DNA from: Porticoccaceae bacterium
GTDB taxonomy: Bacteria; Pseudomonadota; Gammaproteobacteria; Pseudomonadales; Porticoccaceae
NCBI GenBank assembly: GCA_012960115.1
Contig: DUBX01000007.1
Span: forward strand, 1 to 40,403
Length of the DNA: 40,403 bases
Direction of reading: 5' to 3'
In this document: positions 26,008 to 34,747 of the stretch, piece by piece
How positions within the stretch are numbered: position 1 is the stretch's first letter
Layout of the letters: the number at the start of each line of letters is the position of its first letter
Position numbers and translations under genes: made by a program
The notes under the pieces: generated by a model
Told to the model about the DNA's origin: nothing
What the model saw: the letters and a program-made list of their open reading frames with translations, nothing else
Database searches by the model: none

Positions 26008-26985
26008 ATGAAAAATAGTAAAAACATTGAAATAAGTGCACTGCGTGTATTCGCCGCTGTCGCTGAATCTGAAAGCTTAACTCAAGCCGCAGAAAGACTC
26101 GGTATCACCCAATCGGCCGTATCCCAAACGATCAAGCAACTAGAGCTTCATGCTGAGTCTCAGCTAGTTGTGACTCGCTCCAGACCCATCAAACTAACTC
26201 CCAGCGGTCAAGTGTTAAAGGGTTATGCAGAAAGCATAATCAATGACACTCGACGCATGCTGATCGATATGCGCAAGGTATCCGAGGGAGGGAGCCTGCC
26301 ACTAAGCGTCGGGATGATCGATTCTTTTTGTGATGTTGCTGGACTGCAATTTATGCAAAAAGTGAAACCTTTTACGTCAAAACTAGCACTGCGAACTGGG
26401 TTGGTATCACCACTAACTCAGGCATTATTAAACCGCGATCTCGATATGCTTGTGACCAGTGATCCGATTGATAAACATCCAGAATTACAACGTTATCCCA
26501 TCCTTAGAGATCCCTTTGTGATGATTGTACCTGCACAGTTTGCCCAGTCAGGTAAGGTTAGCTACGAGTGGCTCTCGGAGAACCTGCCCTTTGTGCACTA
26601 TAACCAACAATCTCGTCTTGGCGCACTGAGTGATCTAATTGCTAGACGTCTTAATATCGAACTTAATGTCAACTGTGAGCTAGACAGTACACAAACACTT
26701 TTACGTTTTGTCCAATCAGGTCAGGGCTGGGGTTTTGCCACGGGTCTTTGCCTAGTACCTTATCCAAAGTTACTAGACGGGGTTGCTGTGATGCAGCTAG
26801 CCAATGGCGCCAACGCTCGATATTTGACGTTAGTTTGCCGAAAAGATGAATTAGGTGATTGGCCGGAGCAAATTGCCAATATATGCCGCTCCATCTACAC
26901 GGAAGAAATTGTACCTAAAATGACCCCTATAGCACCTTGGCTCAATCAACAAGCCTACGCTATAAGTCAAATGCCGGCCATTTGA
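26008..26985 (+). CDS. LysR-family transcriptional regulator
   Basis: A 325-residue LysR regulator: N-terminal winged helix (ISALRVFAAVAESESLTQAAERLGITQSAVSQTIKQLE, about residues 9-45) and a type 2 periplasmic-binding-like effector domain. It lies 72 bp downstream of soxG and on the same strand, so it may control the purU-sox operon, but LysR targets are more often divergent. The TraR/DksA-type gene starts 7 bp after its stop, indicating co-transcription. The effector cannot be named. Confidence 0.88.
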   Translation: MKNSKNIEISALRVFAAVAESESLTQAAERLGITQSAVSQTIKQLELHAESQLVVTRSRPIKLTPSGQVLKGYAESIINDTRRMLIDMRKVSEGGSLPLSVGMIDSFCDVAGLQFMQKVKPFTSKLALRTGLVSPLTQALLNRDLDMLVTSDPIDKHPELQRYPILRDPFVMIVPAQFAQSGKVSYEWLSENLPFVHYNQQSRLGALSDLIARRLNIELNVNCELDSTQTLLRFVQSGQGWGFATGLCLVPYPKLLDGVAVMQLANGANARYLTLVCRKDELGDWPEQIANICRSIYTEEIVPKMTPIAPWLNQQAYAISQMPAI

Positions 26986-26992
26986 GTCAGTC

Positions 26993-27337
26993 ATGAATAA
27001 TTTAATTGCTGAAAATTTCCGTCAAGCGCTACTTGATCTAAGAACCCAGCTTACTGAGTTAGAAGCTATCTCCAGCGAGGCCACGAAACCTGTACAGTTG
27101 GATCAGTCAATGGTCGGGCGTCTTTCTCGCATGGATGCCATGCAGAGTGTCGAGATGGCCAAAGAGGCCTCACGCCGCCGCAAGCAACAACTAGCAAGAA
27201 TACCCGCCGCACTAGAACGCATTGCTTCAGGAGATTACGGACGCTGTACCCTATGTGATGAAGATATCGTCATCGGCAGGCTCCATATCGATCCAACCTA
27301 CACTCGCTGTATCAACTGTGCGGATCAAACCGTCTAA
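26993..27337 (+). CDS. TraR/DksA-family zinc-finger protein
   Basis: A 114-residue relative of DksA, which binds the RNA polymerase secondary channel. A coiled coil (about residues 5-75, RMDAMQSVEMAKEASRRRKQQ) leads into a four-Cys zinc finger, CTLC and CINC separated by about 17 residues. It is shorter than DksA (about 150) and lacks the typical D-x-x-D-x-A coiled-coil tip, so it belongs to the small C4 branch of unsettled role. It follows the LysR gene by 7 bp. Its last 87 bases overlap, antisense, the 3' end of dddD. Confidence 0.88.
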   Translation: MNNLIAENFRQALLDLRTQLTELEAISSEATKPVQLDQSMVGRLSRMDAMQSVEMAKEASRRRKQQLARIPAALERIASGDYGRCTLCDEDIVIGRLHIDPTYTRCINCADQTV

Positions 27338-29863
27338 CTGAGGTATGGGCTGGCCTAGATTATCCCCAGGCAAATGCGTTAAACCCCAGCTTAGGGCTGC
27401 AATACCGCGCTCCAGCATTGAATCTATTTCTTGCTCACCATATCCTACTCCGGCAAGCACCTCTCGAGTCGAATGACCATGAGCCTCGGTAGGCGTTACT
27501 GCAAAAATACGCGACGAAGTAGGTCGAATAGCATAGTGATCAATTTGAGTAACACAGTGACCACTTGGGTGATCAGCATAGACTGAGAAGGCAAAACTGC
27601 CACGATCTATGCCAACCTCGCCATCAGCAACGCGGCTGTACTGGTGTCTAAGTGTTTCAATTGAATGCGGTACTGCCGCGGCAACGTCGGCAGCATGCAG
27701 TTTCTGTATCCAGTTTGCAGCCGACAACTGCTGGAAAGCAACAGTGAGAAAGACCTGAATGTCAGCAGTGCTATTGATTCCCCGTAGTCCTCGTATTTTA
27801 TCTAAGGTGTCTAAATCTTCTTCGCTCGCATCAAGAAAAATCCAGTCATCTGCGGTAGCATAAAAGTGCGACAGAGCATTATTACCCATCGCATCTCGCC
27901 CAGACGGCTCATTGAATTCTTCAAGACCTGCGTAATCAAAACAAAACGGCAACTGAGCCAAATTAGTGACGGCCGCCAATGAAGTGCGAGCACGACTTGC
28001 CTCCCCAGTTCTTGCCTTATGATAGATCGACAACGCCATACCCAACCCACCGGCAAAACCACAGTTCACATCTAGAGTACCTAAATGAGCGTGCTCTTCT
28101 GGCGTCTCACGGCCACCAAAGCGACTCATAATGCCGCTATTGGCTTGAACAATATCGTCATAGCCAATGTAATCACTTTTATGTCCTAATGACGGACCTC
28201 CCAGACAATCAAGACGGCAGAACAATACCCCGGGGTTAATCTCCTGCAAGGTATCATGGTCTAGCCCAAGTGATTTCATTTGACGATCGGGAGCATTAAT
28301 AACCACAAGGTCCACCGACCGAACCAAACGATTAAAAGCCTCACGTCCTTCTTCGGTATTAATATCTACTAGGGCGCTGCGCTTACCCATGTCTGACTGG
28401 AAAGCGAACAATGTTCCTATCAGCGGATCATACATTGGCTCAACGGGCTCTAACTTAGTAATCTGCGCCCCAAAACGCCCCAAAAATGCTGTTGAATGAG
28501 GGCCGGCAATGACATTAGTTAAATCTAATATCCGCAAACCGTCCAACCAGCCGGACTGCTCATGGGCGCTGCCATGGATTGGTCCTAATCGCGGCCTATA
28601 AGAGTCAGTCAATACTGCCAACGCCGTATCAAAATTGACAAATTGTCGCGCCCTTGGCGCTAGCATCTGGCCGCCTGACTCTTCTAGCCAAGCAATCGGC
28701 CCAGGTTGTTTCATTAGGCCAAACTCTTCATCATCGACCTCTACAATAATACCGGCATCATTACAGTGCCTGCTGTTAACCCACTCTTTAGTCGTTCGAT
28801 GTGGCGCGCCTGGGATTTGATTTTCACCAAAAATAGCGCCCCACTCACTTGAAGATTTAGTCAAAAAAATCAACTTCATCTTAGCCGAAATAATATCAGC
28901 CCATTTTTTAGGTAGAGGATAAACGCCGATGGCCGTCTCAGCATCCCATTCACTAACAGGCAGATGTAAGTTAGCAACATCGGGCAAGCCCTCAGCTAAC
29001 AACTCTTCATAAAGACCCAGAGCATCTAGACAGCGCCGTGCATGCTTACGGTGAGATGGACAAACCACATAAAACATTCGGCCATCGGCACATTCATAAG
29101 TTCGGTAGAAGGGGTCTAAGTACTCCTGCAATTTATCGTAGCTCAAATCAAAAGCTATGTTGTTAGCACGTCGATGCTCAATTTCCTTTTCACGCATGGT
29201 TTTGTAGCGCTCAGGTAGATCATCAATTTGGTAGGAGTTATAAGACAATCCTTCCATAATCGATGCAATCACGGGCACCTCGATATGATCGCCAAAACCT
29301 GACCGCTCTCGAGCCCCCAAGGCCAAAACGACCGAACTCGCCGCTAACGTCGTGGTGTATGACGACGCCAAGGGCAATGGTGAAAAGCAAGGATTTAAAC
29401 CCATTAGGACTCGGTTAAAACCCATATCTGTGTAGGCGCCAGCAGTGGCAGCCACAACGGCTTCAGTCGCTTTCCAATCACGGCGCAGTTGATCGTTACT
29501 CGCAAACCCGGGGATCGACAAAGTAATGAGTTCTGGACGTACCAAGCGAAGAGCTTGAAAGTCAATGCCCAGATTTTGCATGACCCCAGGTCGAAAAGAC
29601 TCAATGACCACATCAGCCTTAGCGATCAAATCCATCGCTTGCACTAACCCAACGGGGCATTTCAAATCAAGAGTCAGGCACTGTTTATTTCGATTTAAAA
29701 TCGCATTTGCCTGATGTTTCCACTGCGGTCCAGTAGGCGGATCAACGTGTACCACCGTAGCCCCCAAGTCAGCCATAATCATGGCGACGGCTGGTCCTGC
29801 TATTTGCTGACCGAAGTCCACTACGGTGACGCCATTAAGAGGCAATTGAACTTTATTACTCAT
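27251..29863 (-). CDS. dddD: DMSP CoA-transferase/lyase DddD
   Basis: Loads CoA onto dimethylsulfoniopropionate and cleaves it, releasing dimethyl sulfide and a 3-hydroxypropionyl unit. The 870 residues are two tandem class III (CaiB/BaiF) CoA-transferase domains: VTVVDFGQQIAGPAVAMIMADLGA opens the first and LRILDLTNVIAGPHSTAFLGRFGA the second. Stretches such as AYTDMGFNRVLMGLNP, LPERYKTMREKEIEHRR and EHAHLGTLDVNCGFAGG match the Marinomonas DddD I remember; Asp598 fits its catalytic Asp602. I start at ATG 29863 because GGGAAG lies just upstream; an in-frame ATG at 29911 has no such support. It is divergent from dddB-dddC. A generic CaiB-fusion annotation would miss this function. Confidence 0.92.
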   Translation of the reverse strand: MSNKVQLPLNGVTVVDFGQQIAGPAVAMIMADLGATVVHVDPPTGPQWKHQANAILNRNKQCLTLDLKCPVGLVQAMDLIAKADVVIESFRPGVMQNLGIDFQALRLVRPELITLSIPGFASNDQLRRDWKATEAVVAATAGAYTDMGFNRVLMGLNPCFSPLPLASSYTTTLAASSVVLALGARERSGFGDHIEVPVIASIMEGLSYNSYQIDDLPERYKTMREKEIEHRRANNIAFDLSYDKLQEYLDPFYRTYECADGRMFYVVCPSHRKHARRCLDALGLYEELLAEGLPDVANLHLPVSEWDAETAIGVYPLPKKWADIISAKMKLIFLTKSSSEWGAIFGENQIPGAPHRTTKEWVNSRHCNDAGIIVEVDDEEFGLMKQPGPIAWLEESGGQMLAPRARQFVNFDTALAVLTDSYRPRLGPIHGSAHEQSGWLDGLRILDLTNVIAGPHSTAFLGRFGAQITKLEPVEPMYDPLIGTLFAFQSDMGKRSALVDINTEEGREAFNRLVRSVDLVVINAPDRQMKSLGLDHDTLQEINPGVLFCRLDCLGGPSLGHKSDYIGYDDIVQANSGIMSRFGGRETPEEHAHLGTLDVNCGFAGGLGMALSIYHKARTGEASRARTSLAAVTNLAQLPFCFDYAGLEEFNEPSGRDAMGNNALSHFYATADDWIFLDASEEDLDTLDKIRGLRGINSTADIQVFLTVAFQQLSAANWIQKLHAADVAAAVPHSIETLRHQYSRVADGEVGIDRGSFAFSVYADHPSGHCVTQIDHYAIRPTSSRIFAVTPTEAHGHSTREVLAGVGYGEQEIDSMLERGIAALSWGLTHLPGDNLGQPIPQLDGLIRTVDTASVGWIDMEPADDDIFIT

Positions 29864-30300
29864 TCTTTCTTCCCATTTCGGCATGATTATTAATACCGAA
29901 GAATTACTCATTCATGTCTGTTTAAGGGCTTCTTAAAGCACCCGTCTAATGGGCGGCATATTAAGAATCAAGAGCTCCGAGCACCAGCAAAAAATACAAC
30001 CCCTGAGGCATCAGTTTTTTTATCACTAAGGAAAAAATAAATTGCTTGCAGGCCCTGCCATTACTGCTTTTATCAAGAGACATGATTTTTTTTATGACGG
30101 GCAAACACTGGACTCAAAAAGCCGAGGTGAAGATAAAAACGTAAGTAAATTTAACTAAAAACAATATGATTCGTATCAGTTTAAGCGTATAGTGATTTCA
30201 CTGTTAATTTAAGACATTACGAGCCAGAAAGATTAGAAAAAGTCATAAATGACCAGAACGGCCACTTGTGACTTCATAAATAAATATTATCGGAGTAGTC
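29864..30300. promoter_or_regulatory. Divergent dddD-dddB regulatory region
   Basis: A 437-bp AT-rich gap between the oppositely transcribed dddD and dddB genes, which must hold both promoters. An inverted repeat AGTGA-TT-TCACT is at 30191-30202, flanked by direct TTTAAG repeats at 30180-30185 and 30208-30213. A TATGAT at 30165-30170 could be a -10 for dddB but lacks a clear -35. GGAG at 30292-30295 is the dddB ribosome binding site. No gene or RNA is seen. Confidence 0.45.
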
Positions 30301-31458
30301 ATGTCAGCGAAAATAATTCTTCCTCAGACTTTACAGGTCGGCGCGGGCGCCAGTACTGAGATCGGCAACATACTAAAGAGCATGGGCTTGCATCGACCAC
30401 TCATTGTGACTGATAAAATTATGGTTCAACTCGGCTATATCAGTACTGTTAGAAAGCACTTAAATGAAGTTGGAATCAGTTCCGAGGTGTTTGATGACAC
30501 AGTTCCTGAGCCCACCGTTCGCTCCATACAAGCGGGAGTTGATAAAGTTCGCAGTGGCAACTTCGATGCAATTATAGCTTTGGGAGGTGGTAGCCCAATC
30601 GACAGTGCCAAAGCTATTGCAATACTCGGGACATACGGGGGCGAAATGCGCGACTACAAATTCCCTCGCATAGTAGACGAGCCAGGCTTACCTATTTTTG
30701 CTATCCCCACCACTGCGGGCACCGGTTCTGAGGTGACAAAATTCACCATCATTACCGATGAGACCACCGATGAGAAAATGTTGTGCTTAGGCACTGGATT
30801 CATGCCCTCGGCTGCTCTAGTCGACTTCGAACTTTCCCTAAGCGTACCCGCACGGACCACAGCAGATACGGGTATTGATGCCTTGACTCACGCTATGGAA
30901 TCCTATGTAAGTAAAAAAGCCAGCGCCTATACTGACACTCAGGCTATTACCGCTATGAAGTTAATTGGACCTAATCTACGCCGAGTATTCCATGATGGCA
31001 GTGATAGAGAAGCAAGAGAGCAGATGATGCTCGGGTCTACCTTGGCTGGAGTTGCATTTTCTAATGCCTCTGTAGCCCTAGTGCATGGCATGAGCAGACC
31101 CATAGGCGCGTTCTACCATGTGCCCCATGGCCTCTCCAATGCAATGTTGCTGCCTACGGTGACCGAATACTCTATTCCCGCTGCGGCAGAGCGCTATGCT
31201 GATTGCGCTCGCGCGATAGGTGCCGCTGATTACAGCGACAACACCAAGCAGGCCAATCAAAAGCTGATGGAAGAACTATATGCCCTTAATGATGAGCTAC
31301 AGGTGCCCACATTAGAAGCTTTTGGTGTCGACCGCGAACACTTTTTCAGTAATCTTGAAACCATGGCTACTCAAGCCTTAGCCTCAGGCTCGCCAAGCAA
31401 TAATCCAAGAATTCCCGATGTGGATGAGATGATTGAGCTGTACAAAAAACTTTGGTAA
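30301..31458 (+). CDS. dddB: Iron-containing alcohol dehydrogenase DddB (3-hydroxypropionate oxidation)
   Basis: Expected to oxidise 3-hydroxypropionate (or its released form after DddD) to malonate semialdehyde. A 385-residue group III iron alcohol dehydrogenase: GGGSPIDSAKA binds NAD, and the metal ligands are in DTGIDALTHAMESY (Asp, His) and ALVHGMSRPIGAFYHVPHG (two His). Generic members oxidise many alcohols; the DddB assignment rests on its position, divergent from dddD and directly before dddC, as in Marinomonas and Halomonas. An ATG with GGAG 5 nt upstream fixes the start. Confidence 0.87.
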   Translation: MSAKIILPQTLQVGAGASTEIGNILKSMGLHRPLIVTDKIMVQLGYISTVRKHLNEVGISSEVFDDTVPEPTVRSIQAGVDKVRSGNFDAIIALGGGSPIDSAKAIAILGTYGGEMRDYKFPRIVDEPGLPIFAIPTTAGTGSEVTKFTIITDETTDEKMLCLGTGFMPSAALVDFELSLSVPARTTADTGIDALTHAMESYVSKKASAYTDTQAITAMKLIGPNLRRVFHDGSDREAREQMMLGSTLAGVAFSNASVALVHGMSRPIGAFYHVPHGLSNAMLLPTVTEYSIPAAAERYADCARAIGAADYSDNTKQANQKLMEELYALNDELQVPTLEAFGVDREHFFSNLETMATQALASGSPSNNPRIPDVDEMIELYKKLW

Positions 31459-31501
31459 CTAAAACAACGAATTCAACATTAGTATTATGAGGAACGACAA
31501 A

Positions 31502-32998
31502 ATGGCCACTATAGGACATTTAATTAACGGTCAATCAATTGAAGCAAACGAACGCACTCAGGATGTATTCAACCCATCCAATGGTGAAGTCAGTAAGCAG
31601 GTCGCCTTGGCGTCAAAGGCCACTGTGGCGTCGGCTATTGAAGCCGCTCAAGCAGCGTATCCAGCCTGGCGGAACACTCCCGCTATCAAACGCGCTAGAG
31701 TGATGTTTAAGTTTAAAGATTTACTCGAACAAAATGCCGATAAAATTTGCCAGCTAGTGGGAGAAGAGCACGGAAAAATATCTCACGATGCCGCTGGCGA
31801 ACTGCAGCGAGGTATTGAAAATGTAGAATACGCATGCTGCGCACCGGAGCTTCTAAAGGGAGAACACAGCAAAAATGTGGCTCCCAACATTGATTCTTGG
31901 AGTGAATTCCAGCCTCTAGGCGTAGTTGCAGGCATTACGCCATTTAACTTTCCCGCCATGGTACCCCTATGGATGTATCCCATGGCAATCGTTTGCGGTA
32001 ACTGCTTTATTCTAAAACCCTCAGAGCGCGACCCAAGCTCGACACTGTTTATTGCTTCGCTATTGAAGGAAGCAGGTTTGCCTGACGGTGTTATGAATGT
32101 AGTTAATGGCGATAAAGAGGCCGTAGATACCCTGCTCAATGACGAACGCATCAAAGCCGTTAGTTTTGTTGGCTCTACTCCTATCGCGGAATACATATAC
32201 ACCACAGCCAATGCTAACGGCAAGCGTTGTCAGGCTCTGGGTGGCGCCAAAAATCACGCTATTGTGATGCCAGATGCTGATATGGATAACGCTGTTGCGC
32301 AACTCCTTGGCGCTGCCTTTGGTTCTTCTGGTGAACGCTGCATGGCACTATCAGTGGCGGTAGCCGTTGGTGATGCCGCAGCAGATCAACTGGTCAGCAA
32401 GATGAAAGAAGCGATGAAGACCTTAAAGATTGGCCCTTACCACGATGCTGATAATGACTTTGGTCCAGTGATTACAAAGCAACATCAACAAAAGGTATTT
32501 GGTTATATCGACAGCGCCGAAGAACAGGGTGCAGACATCATAGTTGACGGTCGTAATCCAACTATTGATGGTTATGAAAATGGCTTCTATGTTGGCGGCA
32601 CATTGATCGACCGCGTTACCGCAGACATGGATAGCTATGATGCTGAAATCTTCGGCCCCGTGCTACAGGTTGTTCGTGTTGATTCCATGCAGCAGGCAAT
32701 GGATCTCATTGACGCACATGAATATGGCAATGGTACCTGTATCTTTACCCGTGATGGGGAGGCAGCAAGGTACTTCTCTGACCACATTCAGGTCGGTATG
32801 GTCGGTATTAATATCCCTCTTCCTGTACCTGTGGCTTATCACAGCTTTGGTGGATGGAAACGTTCACTATTTGGTGATTTACATGCCTATGGCCCTGATG
32901 GTGTTCGCTTTTACACCAAACGCAAGACAATTACTCAACGTTGGCCGTCCGCTGGTGTTCGAGAAGGTGCCCAGTTCTCCATGCCGACACTAAGCTAA
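31502..32998 (+). CDS. dddC: CoA-acylating malonate-semialdehyde dehydrogenase DddC (MmsA-like)
   Basis: Converts malonate semialdehyde to acetyl-CoA and CO2 with NAD and CoA. It belongs to the methylmalonate-semialdehyde dehydrogenase (MmsA/IolA) branch of ALDHs: ITPFNFPAMVPLWMYPMAI, the LGGAKNHAIVMPDAD loop that lacks the usual ALDH general base, and the catalytic Cys in SSGERCMALSVAV. I start at ATG 31502 (498 residues) because GAGGAA at 31489-31494 sits 7 nt upstream; the ATG at 31487 overlaps that site. It follows dddB by 43 bp. The alternative of a valine- or inositol-pathway MmsA is less likely in this setting. Confidence 0.88.
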   Translation: MATIGHLINGQSIEANERTQDVFNPSNGEVSKQVALASKATVASAIEAAQAAYPAWRNTPAIKRARVMFKFKDLLEQNADKICQLVGEEHGKISHDAAGELQRGIENVEYACCAPELLKGEHSKNVAPNIDSWSEFQPLGVVAGITPFNFPAMVPLWMYPMAIVCGNCFILKPSERDPSSTLFIASLLKEAGLPDGVMNVVNGDKEAVDTLLNDERIKAVSFVGSTPIAEYIYTTANANGKRCQALGGAKNHAIVMPDADMDNAVAQLLGAAFGSSGERCMALSVAVAVGDAAADQLVSKMKEAMKTLKIGPYHDADNDFGPVITKQHQQKVFGYIDSAEEQGADIIVDGRNPTIDGYENGFYVGGTLIDRVTADMDSYDAEIFGPVLQVVRVDSMQQAMDLIDAHEYGNGTCIFTRDGEAARYFSDHIQVGMVGINIPLPVPVAYHSFGGWKRSLFGDLHAYGPDGVRFYTKRKTITQRWPSAGVREGAQFSMPTLS

Positions 32999-33011
32999 GA
33001 CTGAGATAATC

Positions 33012-33794
33012 ATGGCCACTAATGGGAGAGAAAAAGGTTCAGCGATTGCCAGAGTGATGGTGATCATTGAAGCTGTAGCCAAAGCTGAGCGACCTCTGTC
33101 ACCAGCTGATCTCGCTATTCTTCTGGATATACCAAAGCCAAGTATCCATCGTCTTCTCAATCAGCTAGAAGACGATGGTTTTGTGCAGACAAATATGCGC
33201 GGCTTAATTGTTCCCGGCAGCCGAATGCACGGTGTCGCTTGGGGTGTATTGCATAGCGAGCGTTTTAGCGCCGTTCGCAGAACCATTCTTGAGCAACTAA
33301 CTGAGAAAATTGGTGAGACATGCGGCATCGCCATTCCCAATGGCAGTGAGATGGTCTATTACGATCGAGTGCAATCCGACTGGCCGCTGCAACTTAATCT
33401 GCAAGTGGGCAGCCATACACCGGCCTGGTGCACCGCTAGCGGTAAGCTATATCTTAGCTCCCTGCCCAAACAGCGTCGCCAGAAAATCATCAACCATTTA
33501 CCCTTACATCAGTATGCGCGCAATACCATTGTGGATCCCGAGCATCTAGAAGAAAATCTTTTAGCGGTAAAGGCGAGCAATATGAGCACCGATAATGAAG
33601 AATTTGTCGATGGTATGGTCGGTTGTGCAGTACCTATTCTGGATAGTGAGCAAAGACTTTGTGCCTGCTTATTTATACATGCGCCTGTGGTTAGAAAAAG
33701 TCTCGATGAATTAATCAGTTATAGTGATATTCTGCATACCGCTGCTACTGAATTGGGGTCATTGATTGATGGCCCCGACAGTACGTCGAGCTAA
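33012..33794 (+). CDS. IclR-family transcriptional regulator
   Basis: A 260-residue regulator with an N-terminal winged helix (SPADLAILLDIPKPSIHRLLNQLEDDGFV) and a C-terminal effector domain (YYDRVQSDWPLQLNLQVGSHTPAWCTASGKLYLSSL, the typical IclR ligand-pocket region). It starts 13 bp after dddC and 18 bp before the LysR gene, so it is part of the dddBC transcript. IclR proteins often respond to small organic acids; a 3-hydroxypropionate or malonate-semialdehyde signal is my inference. Having two regulators in a ddd operon is notable. Confidence 0.9.
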   Translation: MATNGREKGSAIARVMVIIEAVAKAERPLSPADLAILLDIPKPSIHRLLNQLEDDGFVQTNMRGLIVPGSRMHGVAWGVLHSERFSAVRRTILEQLTEKIGETCGIAIPNGSEMVYYDRVQSDWPLQLNLQVGSHTPAWCTASGKLYLSSLPKQRRQKIINHLPLHQYARNTIVDPEHLEENLLAVKASNMSTDNEEFVDGMVGCAVPILDSEQRLCACLFIHAPVVRKSLDELISYSDILHTAATELGSLIDGPDSTSS

Positions 33795-33812
33795 ACATTA
33801 GAGATAATTACA

Positions 33813-34727
33813 ATGAAAAAAAGACTTCCTCCTTTAAATTGGTTGCGCTCATTCGAGGCCTCCGCTCGTCACCTTAACTTTACTCAGGCTGCCGCGGAAC
33901 TGCATATGACTCAAGCCGCTATAAGCCAACAAATTAAGGGCCTCGAGGCTCAACTCGGCACCTCATTATTTAAGCGATTACCTAGAGGATTAAAGCTTAC
34001 CGACGCGGGTCAGTCCTACATTCCAGGGGTGCGTGAATCAATTGAACGCCTAGCGATGATCACCGACGAAGTCTTTGGTAAAGAGCGTAGCCGGACGCTT
34101 ACGGTTAAAGTTAATTTGGTGTTTTTTAACACATGGTTAGCCCCTAGATTATCAAGTTTTCGAGAGGAACACCCTGAAATAGGCTTGCGCTTTACCAGTA
34201 ATAACTGGGTGGGTGATCTGGACAAAGACGCTGATGTGGAAATTCGCTACGGCAAAGGCATATGGCCTGGTTATACCAGCAATCGACTGACATGGGATTC
34301 TCTATTTCCAGTATGCAGCCCCGAACTCGTCGGTGGTGATGTATCACCTGAAAATCCGCCCACAAAGCCAAATCAATTATCCGACCATACCCTCCTACAT
34401 GTTATGGGCTACGAAGAAGGCTGGGCTTTTTGGCTTAACCAATTTGGTTATCACAGCGTCGATCCCTCTCAAGGTATTCACTTTGACTCATCAATAACAA
34501 TGATGGAAATGGCGGCACTCGGTCATGGCATCATGTTGGGTCGTACTTGCCTAGTAACCAACATATTAGAAAGTGGCAGGCTGGTTGCCCCGTTTGAGGA
34601 ATCAATCGCCTCATCTGAAGCTTTCTTTCTAGCCACACCCGTGAGCCAATATAGTCACCCTGATGTTGAGGCTTTTCGCTATTGGTTAATCAGTCAAGCT
34701 GAAGGTGAAACAGTTTCGGCCGAGTAA
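33813..34727 (+). CDS. LysR-family regulator, DddR candidate
   Basis: A 304-residue LysR regulator of the GcvA-like branch: PPLNWLRSFEASARHLNFTQAAAELHMTQAAISQQIKGLE forms the winged helix. Ddd clusters in Marinomonas carry a LysR regulator, DddR, that switches on dddD in response to DMSP, and the last position in this operon fits that role. I have not assigned the symbol because identity to DddR could not be tested. The DNA-binding target would be the 437-bp dddD-dddB gap. Confidence 0.85.
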   Translation: MKKRLPPLNWLRSFEASARHLNFTQAAAELHMTQAAISQQIKGLEAQLGTSLFKRLPRGLKLTDAGQSYIPGVRESIERLAMITDEVFGKERSRTLTVKVNLVFFNTWLAPRLSSFREEHPEIGLRFTSNNWVGDLDKDADVEIRYGKGIWPGYTSNRLTWDSLFPVCSPELVGGDVSPENPPTKPNQLSDHTLLHVMGYEEGWAFWLNQFGYHSVDPSQGIHFDSSITMMEMAALGHGIMLGRTCLVTNILESGRLVAPFEESIASSEAFFLATPVSQYSHPDVEAFRYWLISQAEGETVSAE

Positions 34728-34747
34728 AATATAAAGATGACTCTCGT

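Noticed and set aside
27251..29863. Carnitine CoA-transferase (CaiB) or formyl-CoA transferase
   Set aside because: Those are single-domain proteins of about 400 residues; the tandem domains, DddD-like stretches and the dddBC neighbours favour DMSP cleavage.
30191..30202. CRP binding site in the dddD-dddB gap
   Set aside because: CRP sites are TGTGA-N6-TCACA; this dyad has a 2-bp spacer and AGTGA arms.
31502..32998. Valine-pathway methylmalonate-semialdehyde dehydrogenase
   Set aside because: The sequence family fits, but no valine-pathway genes (mmsB, acyl-CoA dehydrogenase) are nearby while dddB and dddD are.
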